From assembly GCF_000276665.1 (NCBI RefSeq), contig NW_004955427.1, forward strand, positions 6,802,263-6,866,262: 64,000 nucleotides of DNA. The letters are read 5' to 3'. This DNA is from Chinchilla lanigera (taxonomy: Eukaryota; Chordata; Mammalia; Rodentia; Chinchillidae). Position numbers and translations under genes: made by a program. This document shows, piece by piece, positions 37,330-47,565 of this stretch. The stretch's first letter is position 1. Every line of letters starts with the position of its first letter. The notes beneath the pieces are model-generated. The model saw only the letters and a program-made list of their open reading frames with translations. It was not told where the DNA came from and made no database searches.

Positions 37330-37690
37330 GGAGTCAACGGAGTGTCCAGCCAACTACATGGTCCAGTGCTAGTGAGACATAAAGAAAGACACAGGGAAGG
37401 TGTTGTTTTCTAAATAGAAAGGTACACTTGGCAATATAAATTACTTTTGCCATTTGAATTTTCCATTTTGCCTGGAAAAAAATCTGACAGCTAGAATGGA
37501 TGTAATACAACCATGACAATAAAAAATTATATTTTTGATATGGTATGGGCAGAAAAATAGGAGCTAGAGGTACTGATAACATCATGAAGGCGTTGTACCA
37601 GGTTGGGCTGGTACCCTTGGACAATTTGATATATGAGAAAATGGCCAAGTCATCTGATGAAAGCCCAGATGTGTGTACTTTGTTCAGTGC
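37330..37690 (+). mobile_element. MLT1-like (ERVL-MaLR) LTR fragment
   Basis: AGAAAAATAGGAGCTAGAGG, then ATAACATCATGAAGGC, ACCAGGTTGGGCTGGTACCC and CTTGGACAATTTGATATATGAG follows MLT1-type LTR order (AGAAAGGTGGAAAG ... GATGACATCATGGAG ... CCAGCCCTGGACTG ... TGAGA-AATAAA). It explains the 168-codon frame on the opposite strand (37334-37840) as non-coding. Diverged. Confidence 0.45.
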
Positions 37691-38894
37691 AACTAAATGC
37701 AAACTTACTTCACTTAAAACTCTAGAAAATTCCAACATTATAAACAGTGATGTCCAATGACTGTATTTGATGATGTCAGTTATAGAATCAAAGATGACAG
37801 TGTATAGCAATGGAAGCGAGAAATGACTTGATGTTTTCAAATGTGTGTGTTGTCCTAAGGTGTCTTCTAATTAGTTTACTCTAAATGACAACTTCAGCCT
37901 GTTGGAAAATTTTCAGTCATTCCAAAATAATATCTTTTAATTGACAAAAGGAGGCTACTTATCCAACAGGTTGATCAAAAGTTCTTTATTGGTTTGCTTA
38001 AATCTAGACCAAAGTGATAGAGATTGTGAAAGTCCTCAGTTTAAGATGATCAGAATCAGACATACGACATATAAAGAAAATCAACTTTTCTCTCAGTTTA
38101 ATACTCTCTTCATACTGTAGAACAGTAGGACTTATAAAATATGTCTTCCCTGTGCTGTTTGCTCTCTATTTCTCAGATGCATGCCTAGGAATTCCAAAAC
38201 CCTAAGAGGAGAAGTGACAGAAAGTGAAAGAAGCTTGTGTTCTTGAATAACCACGTGCCAGGAAGATACCTATGTGGGATAATGATCAGAGTCAGACTGC
38301 TGCAAAAGGGTGCAGTGATCTTACCGTGCTAATGCTAACAAACTTAACTTTGGGAGTTATAATTTGTTAGTTAATTGCCCAAATACTTTATAAAAGTCAT
38401 AAAATCCATATCATATTTATCACATATTTGAAAATAAAATTCTGAATGTTCTATAGGATGGTTAATGATACATACATTGACATTCATGAAATTTATAATT
38501 AAATCTCAAAAGTAAATTTCACTAATATAATTTCCTATACATTTTGAAACGCTATTCTTTATGTTCTCTTGTAAAACTCAATTAATTTTTGTAGGCTTGA
38601 AACTTAACTATTGAAGCCAGAAAATACATTACAGAAGCTATTATAAGTCAAGGATTTTTTTAGCAAATGAATATTCATAGTGGAAATTTAAAGATTAAAA
38701 ACTAATTAAAAGGAAGGATGTTCCTTTAATTGATGCTCTAATAATTCAGCTGGTGAGCACTATTATCTTAACATGAATGGGACCATTTTCAATTGACATT
38801 TGCCTCAAATTGTTTTATCTGTGATTTGGGTTGTGATAGAATAACCAGACCTAATAGTTGTTCCTTTTATATGTATACATAGAATTTGATTTAT
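37691..38894. other. no gene seen
   Basis: AT-rich, no recognisable element apart from the TA tract at its right end. Confidence 0.5.
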
Positions 38895-38918
38895 GTTATA
38901 TATATATATATATATATA
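38895..38918. repeat. (TA)n microsatellite
   Basis: About 12 TA units directly left of an ID SINE. Its last part is included in the SINE's target-site duplication. Confidence 0.9.
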
Positions 38919-38927
38919 CCTATCTGT

Positions 38928-39033
38928 TTTGGTTTTTTTTTTTTTTTTGGTTTTTTTCCGGTACCGGGAACTGAACTCACGACCTTGCGCTTGCCAGGCA
39001 GGCGCTTTGCCACTGAGCTAAATCCCCAGCCCC
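38928..39033 (-). mobile_element. ID-type SINE with perfect target-site duplication
   Basis: Reversed SINE: long T tail, GGTACCGGGAACTGAACTC, TGCGCTTGCCAGGCAGGCGC, ACTGAGCTAAATCCCCAGCC. It is flanked by a perfect 15-base duplication TATATACCTATCTGT (38913-38927 and 39034-39048). The body is the most CpG-rich of the copies, which suggests it is relatively young. Confidence 0.96.
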
Positions 39034-39479
39034 TATATACCTATCTGTATGTACATATATGTATTATCTGCATAGATATTGTTTGGTCTTGTAGCTGACC
39101 TCTATTCAGAGTATAGGACTGGGGCTTGTAGAAAAATTTGTCCAAGCAATCCACATTTATACACATTCTGTTTATAAAACTATCTTTGGACTCATAAGAC
39201 ATTAGTGGTACATGTGTCTGTACTGTGCTTCCTTGTATTCATATAAATGTACATTTGCAGATGGAAAAACATGGATGAAGACCATTACCCAACATATTTT
39301 TGTACCCAACTTCCTTAGAGACATTTATTATACAGAAGGGACAAAATGTAGGTCTCTGTCTTTGAGTATCTTAATACCTCTAAATGTTTCTTGCAATACA
39401 ACTTAGCTCATCTCAAAGATGTAATAACATACTTGTTTTGGGTATTAATAATTCATTTTTCAGAGTTTTTTTTAAATTG

Positions 39480-41040
39480 GCACCTGCTTTAAGTACAAAA
39501 TGATTACATTCCAGGTATGGAGTTGGTACATGCACATAACACATCTTAATTCTTTTTTATCCTGTTCCCTGCTTGTCCCTCCCTTTCTCTCTCCGTCTCT
39601 TGATCCCTCTCCCTTTTGCAAAAGATCTATCTCCTTATTTCCTATTATCAGTCTTTTACTGCTCTTTATTTATATTTTGGACTTCTCAGCTATGAGGAGC
39701 CTTGTGCTGATTATGTTTGTGAGTCTGATTTATTTCACTTAACATTGGTCTCAGATGACTCAAGTGTATCTTTCTGGCAGAATAGTGTTGCATTGTGTAT
39801 AAACACTGCACATTGTCAGTAGACATATAAGCTGCTTCCAAGCTTTAAAAGTACAAATGGGCAATCAGTATATGAAGAAATGCTCAACGTTGCTGACCAT
39901 TAGACAAATGCAAATTAAACCAACACTGAAATTCCACCTTACTTCAGAACAAATGGCTATCTTCAAGAAATCAAATAATAAATGCTGGAAAGGCTGCAAG
40001 ATAAAGGCAGTTTCTATACTTCTGGTGGGACAGTAAGCTAGTATAACCACATTGGAAATCAGTGTGGTGATTCCTCAAGAACAGAACTTAGAAATTTAAT
40101 TTGACCTCGCTATTCCCTTTCTAGGTATCTTCAGGAAAGAGTTAAAGACATCATTGAACAGTGAACCATGCACATCCATGTTTACAGCAGCACAATTCAC
40201 AATAGCTAAATGTTGGAAGTGCCCTGTATAACCATCAATAGATGAATAGATAAGGAAAGTATGGTTTTTACACACAGTGGAGTACTACTTTGCCATAAAG
40301 AAAGATAAACGAGTCACTTGTAGGAAATGGATGCACCTTGAGACTATAATATTAAGTGAAATAAATCAGGCACACAAATATTGCACGGTTTCTCTTATAT
40401 AAGAAACCCAAAGGATAAACAGAGAGCAAAATAAAAGGTAGATTATGAGAGGTAGGGAAACAACCTTGCTAAAGGGGATCAAAAGATGGGGAAGGAGATG
40501 AAAACGTAGTGAAGATGTGTTATGCACATGTACCAACTCCACGCAAGGAATGGGAACATGTACTACCCACGTGGGCTAATAAAAAAGACTTAGCTGTTGC
40601 TAGTTGTGCTGCTATAAACATGGGTATGCGTGTATCACTGTAATGGTATGTCTTCAAATCTCTTGGGAAGATACCCAGAAGGGGACTGGATGAATTGAAT
40701 GAAATTTCTAGTTTTTTTGAGGAATCATCATACTGATTTCCATAGTTAGATTAATTCCTAAGTATTTAATTGTCTTAAGTTAATTGTTTTCCTAATTTCT
40801 TTGTTGGTGAATTTATTAGTTACATAAACGCTATTAATTTTTGAGTGTTGGGTTTATATCCTGCTATGCACCTAACTTTGGTTATTTTAGGAATATTTTG
40901 GTGGAATATTTATGATTATTTATGTAAAGGATCATGTCATCTGCAAGTAATGATAATTTAATTGGGCACTAATAATTGTTTTCAGGTGAATTTTACTTCT
41001 CTTGTTTTGAGAGAGTCAACTGTTAAGGTTATACTTACTC
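39480..41040 (-). mobile_element. L1 3' region, antisense, split by a later L1 insertion
   Basis: The reversed 3'UTR (39494-39844) continues directly into the reversed ORF2 end at 40591-40752 (GCTGCTATAAACATGGGTAT, GATACCCAGAAGGGG). It then jumps to an ORF2 region further upstream (CCTAAGTATTTAATTG at about 40757, ATCATGTCATCTGCAAG at about 40930), so there is also an internal deletion. The inserted sense L1 lies at 39845-40590. Confidence 0.85.
39845..40590 (+). mobile_element. sense L1 3' end nested in an antisense L1
   Basis: It reads as the ORF2 end (GACAAATGCAAATTAAACC, ATGGATGCACCTTGAGAC, GAAATAAATCAGGCACACA) and 3'UTR, ending GGGCTAATAAAAAAGACTT. The older antisense L1 resumes exactly after it. 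It is heavily 5' truncated, about 745 bases. Flanking AGCT is too short to call a clear duplication. Confidence 0.88.
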
Positions 41041-41789
41041 AAAGAAACAGACTTTCAACCTGTTCACTTGTGACAGGAACTAAACATTCATTAAATTATT
41101 CTGTGTAAGGAAATGGAATAAGCTTTGTAAATTATTAAAGCAGTGAATTCTTATTACAAAATTAGAAAATACTAAAATCATATGAAGATGTCACCCATAA
41201 TCTTTTCACCAAATACCTTGTTGACATTTTGAGATATTTTCCTTCTTTTGCACCTCACTTTTTCTGTTCATGTTGTTATTTGAATCCTTTATGCATTCTT
41301 GCATTATTACAACTACTGTTATTTTATATTAACACTAACATTTTATTTCCCAGTTAACATTTTATTATACTTTTTTCATCTCAGCCATTAATTTAAAAAG
41401 CAGCACAACATAAACAAACACATGGTACATAGAATAATATATTCTTAAAATATCACTTTGCCATTTGCATGTTGATGCCTATGATACAATCTGTGTTAAA
41501 CTACATTCATATTCTTTCTCCAACTGTTCTTTATAACACATTTTCTTTCAAAAAATACTCCATTTTCTGGTTCCGGTTCCATCTCATTCTATTACCATTG
41601 ATTGCATTGCCATATATGGACAAGTTCAGTTAAGTTTTAGTCATGGTTGTGTGTCAGACTAACTGCTAATACAAACATACTTTTGGAGAAATTATCTGTG
41701 GTGACTATGCCACATCTCTATCACTGTCTGCTTATTCAGAGATCTCTGAGATTGTTCTTTCTCCTTCAGTTCTACCTTTCACTTATTTA
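41041..41789. other. no gene seen
   Basis: AT-rich sequence without a feature that I can support. Confidence 0.5.
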
Positions 41790-41865
41790 CTCATTTGCCA
41801 AATATGGGGAGAACTTTTACATGTCAGGCAGTGTAGTAACACTAGACTATACTGGTGAATAGGAC
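41790..41865 (-). repeat. short L2 3' fragment
   Basis: TTATTTACTCATTTGCCAA followed by ATGTCAGGCAGTGTAG and TGGTGAATAGGACACAAC follows the reversed L2 end. Short. Confidence 0.45.
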
Positions 41866-44004
41866 ACAACTTCGACAGTCAGTTATAACGATGGGATAAA
41901 TGCTAAGTGTCATAAATCAAAGAAATGATGGCAGAAAGAACAGAAGCAATCATTTTTCTTAGGGGACCAGAAAGCACTGTTTGTGAATATTGTTTCTGCA
42001 ATAGTTTTGTGCTACTACAACTCACAAAGAAAATAGGTCACAGCTGTGGAGGTCCAAGGACATAGCTGCTGAATTGGTCCAGCTCTGCAGAAAGCTTTGT
42101 TTCTCAGATGAATCATGTAATAGCAGAGTCATGTGTACGGAAGAGCTTGTATCACCAAACAGGAAATCAGACCAAGACTGGAGTGCTGAAATTCCCTCCA
42201 AGGGTGCACTGCCACTGACCCCAGGATCAGTAGTCCTACCTATCAGAGGGTCTTCCAACTCCTAATACCGCTTCTCTGCCTTCAACTACAATTAGCTGTT
42301 GGGTGACACTCAGTCGGCCCCAAATCGTAGCAGTGTCACCGACACTAATACTGCCAGCCCAGAATGTGACTGCACGGCCAGAAGATGAAGATTTCGTTGT
42401 TGCAAAGACAGTTCCCAAATATAATTTTAGTAACTCATGCCAATTTAGGAATGAGCTATTTCGGAGGCAGGCAATTTTTAAAGAGACAGAGTAAGCTCTA
42501 GACCAAGTCCAGTCTCTTAAGTGGATACGAAGCTAGGCAAACTCATTTAGCTGCAGACGCTCACTCAGAAAGTTGTCCCATGTACAGGCAGCCCAATGCA
42601 TAGAGCCTTCAGGCACGGGAAGCATCTGTCAGTACGATAGACTCATTGTGAGGAGAAGGTCCAGCCAGGCAGGTGAGTGCAGCACAGAATTTTGGGTAGA
42701 GTGCCAGACATCAGAACTTCCTGTGTATAAGAGAACTGTGCATAGGAAGTACTGGAGGCAGAATCCAGACTTGGGCAAGGCCCCCAGTCCTTGTCTTTGA
42801 ATTCAGAAGCTCTCACTGCAACTTGGAAAGACACTGGAGTTCAGTAGATTTAACATGTAAGAAAATCTAATTGGAGAAAAGCCAGATGGAATTCTGAGTG
42901 CACATCTACATGTACCTTAAGGAGGGTTGTATTAACAGGAAAAGGACCCATTTCAGACACCAGCCCCATTGAAAGTATGATCAGGTTAGACTTCCAGGTT
43001 TACTGAATTAGGGGAGTGGGCTGTGCTTATTCCATGCTCTCTTGTAGGAGCCAGGATCTTTGCAAAGGAGCTCGTCAGTCTCCCGAGAAGTGGCTGAGGA
43101 AAGACAAGACTCCACGTTCTGCTCTTCACATTGGTTTGTGAGCTGTCAGCAGGTGTTGACTTTGTGGATTCATGACATTCAAGTTTAGAAAATGAGTAAA
43201 CTTTTAAAATCAGTTCTATCCTTAAGTTTCATTGCTAGAAGGAATTTCTGTCAATGGTTTCCAAATAAGAATCTGAGGGAAACACAAGAAATTCCCACAA
43301 ATTATTTATTTTAGGAATTCATTTCCTGATTCAAGAATCCCAGACTATGAAGCAACAGGCAGCAGCTTACAGATGGTATCTACGACTTGTGTAAGTGGTC
43401 AGATGCAGAAACTTCTCCTAATCAAGAGTTTTTTTTCCTGATGTTGCAGTATTTTTAGAGTTCTGTGTTTTCTTATTACATTTATTAAAGACAGATTATT
43501 AAATTAATATATGATCATGAAAACATTTCAAAAAGTGCAGTTTAAGTATCTATCTGTAATTACACTTAGTTTCACAACTTAACACATCAAGCGTTTAAGC
43601 TTTTCAGTTTTAATTTTCAAAATGAGGATGTCCAGAGCCAGAGTAGAGCATCTGAGACCTTTCCATTGGAGGAGAAACGCTTTCTTTACATATGACATTT
43701 CGCAGAAAAGTGAAATAGGGCTGGGACTGACCCGACAGCTAGTGGAAATTTCTTTTCTTGAGACATCAAAGGTCAGGGTCGTTTCTAAGTAAACTTGTGT
43801 AATACTTAAGAAAAACCTATTAATAAAACTATGACTCACTCACACAATGGGACACCATGCTTGTAGTATGAAGAAGAGAAAAATGGTTCCTTATTCATTA
43901 ACGTGAAATGATATTCAGGATTTACTAAGTGAAAACAAAAGTAAGCTGTAGCAAAGGGTTTTGTCTGTTTTGAGTTGAAAAAGAGGTAAAGGTAAATGGA
44001 TAGA
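41866..44004. other. unassigned moderately GC sequence, no gene
   Basis: From 42030 to 42850 base composition is less AT-rich than the surroundings, with open frames of 60-78 codons on both strands. None shows a domain or shared codon signal. It may be an unrecognised LTR or simply unique sequence. Confidence 0.4.
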
Positions 44005-44360
44005 GAGATGTGTTCACTAGCTCTCTAGGAGGAGAGGTTTATTTTGGCTTATGTTTGCGGAGGTCTCAGTCACTGGTTGCTTGGTTCCGTTGCTTTGGGC
44101 CTGTGGTGAGGCAGGACATCATGGTGCGTGCAGGTGGAGCAGGTAATCTATTTACTTCATGGCAGGAAGAAAAGAGATGGAGGAGAGGGCTGGGAAGACA
44201 ATACCTCCTTGTAGGGCACATCCCTGAGGGCATAATTTCCTCCCCTAGAACTCTCCCTTTTCATTATTCTGCTACCTCTCAATAATGCCAAAGGCTGGTG
44301 AGCAAGGCTTTAACCAGCAGACCTGTGGGGACATTTGAGATCCAAACTGCTATAACAGAT
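44005..44360 (+). mobile_element. unnamed rodent-type interspersed repeat (family A), copy 2
   Basis: GGTTTATTTTGGCTTATG, GAGGTCTCAGTCACTGG, TTCCGTTGCTTTGGGCCTG, GGTGAGGCAGGACATCATGG, a central CATGGCAGGAAG box, then CCTCTCAATAATGCCAAAGG and GGGGACATTTGAGATCC near the end. This is the most complete copy here and it defines the order used for the others. Confidence 0.7.
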
Positions 44361-45010
44361 GACTTGCGTCAATGTGTATAAGCAGAGGATTTTTCTGTAG
44401 ACTATCGAAGATCTGATAACTGTTACCAATAGTTTCTTTTGGGTGGGCAGGAAGAACAGAAGACAAAGGGACTGCAGAAGAGGAGTGCTGCATGGCAGGG
44501 TGCAAAGTTCTTATCAACTTTTTTCTCTTCAGTTTGACACTTTTACTATGTGCTGTAGCCTATGACTGTCTCTGTTAAATCAGTCATACAAGCTCAGCAC
44601 AGTGTATGCTTTATGAAATTGTATCTCCTTTTAATAAAGAGTTCCTTGCTTAGAGATGATTATAGAGATATTTAAGTCATTATTTTACACTTTATATATG
44701 AAGATTAATGCCCCTTGCCCACACACACTATAGAAGTTGGATCTAGAAGAGACTCCAGGGCTGTCCTAAGGGTTCTATAAAATATTTTATATATTATTTC
44801 AGGGTAAATGTTTCTCCAGTTTCAAATGTGATTATTTAGAAACTTAAAATTTTGTCTAGAATCTTGTACTATACCATATATTCACCCTCTATTTATTTTT
44901 TGTCTGAAAGATTATTGAGCATTTTGGTAAATATTAATTTATTCCTCTCCTGGGATTTGAGTGCCCAATGTGGAAGAAAAAAAGAAAAAAAGTGTGAAAT
45001 GTAATTTCAC
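44361..45010. other. no gene seen
   Basis: AT-rich unique sequence. Confidence 0.5.
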
Positions 45011-45074
45011 TTTAGGACATGTGATGTTTAGGACATGTGATGTTTAGGACATGCGATGTTTAGGACATGTGATT
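45011..45074. repeat. 16-bp tandem repeat, four units
   Basis: Four head-to-tail units of TTTAGGACATGTGATG. Unit 3 has ATGC for ATGT, and unit 4 ends in T rather than G. Confidence 0.97.
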
Positions 45075-46039
45075 TCTTCCCCATAGCAACTGATGACCTT
45101 AACTACATGAATCCCTGGAGATGTAGCACACTTGTGGTTGCTTTTGTTTAATCCCCTGAAGATGAAAATAGAATATTTGAAGACACCACTTGTAGTCATG
45201 AAAATACTGGAATTTAATATTCTCAGTGATTCTCAGATGAGTCTTGATGATAACTTATAAAAGTAGACTATTCATAAGCTCCAAAAATTATCCATTTCCT
45301 GGATTTATATACTTAGGAACATATCTTTCTTCTATTACTTAAAGGTTTCTTACCTTGGAGTCTGCAAAAAGAAGATGGATCTTAACCAAGGAAATTGTGC
45401 CTCGTTGTGGAATATATATCCTAGTGTCCAGAAACAATATTTCACTGGGAACATGACCTGAGATAGGACAGAATAAGTATATGTCCTGGCACTGAGTAAG
45501 CAAATGAGAAGGAGATGGAGATTTGAGTCAAAGAGTCTATCTTTCCACTAAGAATTGTTTTCTTTTATTGTCAGATTCTGGCCTTTTAAATTTTTATTTC
45601 TGATTGCCTAAACTTTTCCACTGTGCCAACTTGCTTCAATGTGGGCTAAAAGTAAACCATTATATTAAGAATATAGAAAAACACGTAAATAATTGACTTG
45701 TAATAACACTTCTTGGAAACAAAAACAGCAACAAAAAGATTTGTACAACAAATAAACTTTACCTAACAGTTCTACTTCCAAGGTAATTTTGTAGATTTGG
45801 GGAAATCAAATCCACTCCTAGCTTTGAAAACATTCTAAAAGAATTGTGATCAATTTTCTTATTGAAGCCTCTCATGAAAAATGTCTAAAATTAAGTCTAC
45901 TTACTGCATCAGCTATTTTCTCTCGTGGGTCTTTGACCTCAGGAACTGACTCTACTCTTCTCTATGTACAATTGCTCATCTCCCAAATATCATGGTTTAG
46001 GAAAAATGCACCTCCGGAGCTGTTAGACATCAAATGTGC
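45075..46039. other. no gene seen
   Basis: AT-rich unique sequence without a supported feature. Confidence 0.5.
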
Positions 46040-46490
46040 CAAGGTTGTGGTCTTACAACATCGAGGAATGAAGCTGCAAAGAAAAGCAAGAAGTTAGGAG
46101 AGTCTTATTGAAATAAGGAGAAGAGCAGCTCCTGGATGTGCAGTAGCGGTCCTGTGAGGGTGGCCCCTGAGGCCCTTTGTCAGGGGTAACCTATACAACT
46201 CAGTCACCACGTGGGTACAATGAGGGTCAAACTACAATCAACCTATAGGATTACAAGTACAGCTGTTCAGGCAATATTGATCCTATAAGGAAATGAGTCA
46301 CATAGCAGGGTGATATGGAAAGGGGGAAGACTTTTTTGGCAAGGGATAGGTCCACATGCTCTGGTCGCCCACCTGGGCGTCTGATGCCTCTCTGAACCTA
46401 CTGGACCAGGCAGTGCTAATTACAGTATACTCTCAAATTGCTGTTTATCCCTCAGGGAGGCACTCAGGCCTGGCCATTGCGTCTCCATTT
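46040..46490. repeat. possible degenerate LTR-like repeat
   Basis: The block changes composition (GC-richer) and holds phrases such as GAGGGTGGCCCCTGAGGCCC, GGTCGCCCACCTGGGCGTC and GGGAGGCACTCAGGCCTGGC that are repeat-like in style. I cannot assign the family or find ends. Confidence 0.3.
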
Positions 46491-46499
46491 TGAGCCTCC

Positions 46500-46915
46500 A
46501 GCCACAATAGTAATGACTTTATTGTCTTTTGTGCTGACTTCCTCGAAGGCCCAATCCCTCTCTGGCTGTATATGAAGTTCTATCTAACTTAGTGTCTCCA
46601 ATCATCACCCCATCAGGCAGGTCTCTAAATGCCTCTTAGACCCACCCCTTTCTTCTACTAACCTTGTCTTAAAGTTTCAACAATCTGTTTATTCCCATCA
46701 ATATTGCTGTGGTTTAATAGCCTTCATGTCTTCTGTCCTTCTCCTTAAAGTCTGTCTCTTCCAACTTTTTAAAGACTCAAATATGATCATGTTATTTCTT
46801 TCAAATGGTGTCTTTGTCAAGAGTTCAAAGCTCTAAATCAACTGACAGCTAATTTTCCTTGGTCAAATTCTGTCTTCTCCTCTTACATCACGATTTCTTG
46901 GGCATAGTGCACATA
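46500..46915 (+). repeat. L2-like 3' sequence
   Basis: CT-rich L2-type sequence ending in CTTGGGCATAGTGCACATATG. It is interrupted by the L1 at 46933 and apparently resumes at 47561 with TTCTTGAATGAAATGA. Confidence 0.5.
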
Positions 46916-46932
46916 TGATGGATGCTTTCTTT

Positions 46933-47550
46933 TTTTCTTTTCTTTTTTGACTTTTATTAGTACATGTTTGCAGTACCTAGTGATTACACTCACCAGAGAA
47001 AATAGGTACACATGCACAACACAATTCTTCTTTCACCCCCACGCCCTGCACTCACTTCCCTTCCATTTTTCCAGTATCAGATTCATTCATTTATCTTATA
47101 AAACCTTATAAAGTTAATTTCCATTTATACAGATTAAAAACCAGACCTTGAGGCCAAAGGTTATATAAAACATTTAAGACAATTGTACTAAGTCAAGGTA
47201 CGCTTTTAGATATATTGTTCATGCTGGCTTATAATACTCTCTTTTTTTCTCAATTATCTGTCTTTTATTTCTTACTTTATGTGTATTTTCAGTTTTTCAT
47301 ATAAAGAAAACCATGAGACATTTAAACTTGTGTGTCTGAATCACTTCACTCACTGTTATCGTCTCAGAGTACATCCAATTTTCCACAAATGACTCAAGTT
47401 TATCTTTCTTCATGGCACAGTAGTGCTCCATTGTGTATAAGTACCACATTTGGTTTATCTATTCATCTGTTGATGGACATATAGGCTGTTTCCAAGATAT
47501 TGCTATTATGAATTGCAGTGCTACAAACACGGGCATGCATACATGACTAT
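46933..47550 (-). mobile_element. L1 3' end, antisense, with target-site duplication
   Basis: It starts with a reversed A-tail, then the 3'UTR and the ORF2 end (TATAAAGAAAACCATGAGAC, GTAGTGCTCCATTGTGTATA, GTTGATGGACATATAGGCTG). CACATATGCTTTCTT lies at 47551-47565. The same sequence, with a 7-base insertion, lies at 46910-46931, so the insertion duplicated about 15 bases. Confidence 0.9.
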
Positions 47551-47565
47551 CACATATGCTTTCTT

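Noticed and set aside
37334..37840. 168-codon minus-strand frame
   Set aside because: It lies largely opposite a diverged MLT1-like LTR fragment, is hydrophobic by composition and has no domain.
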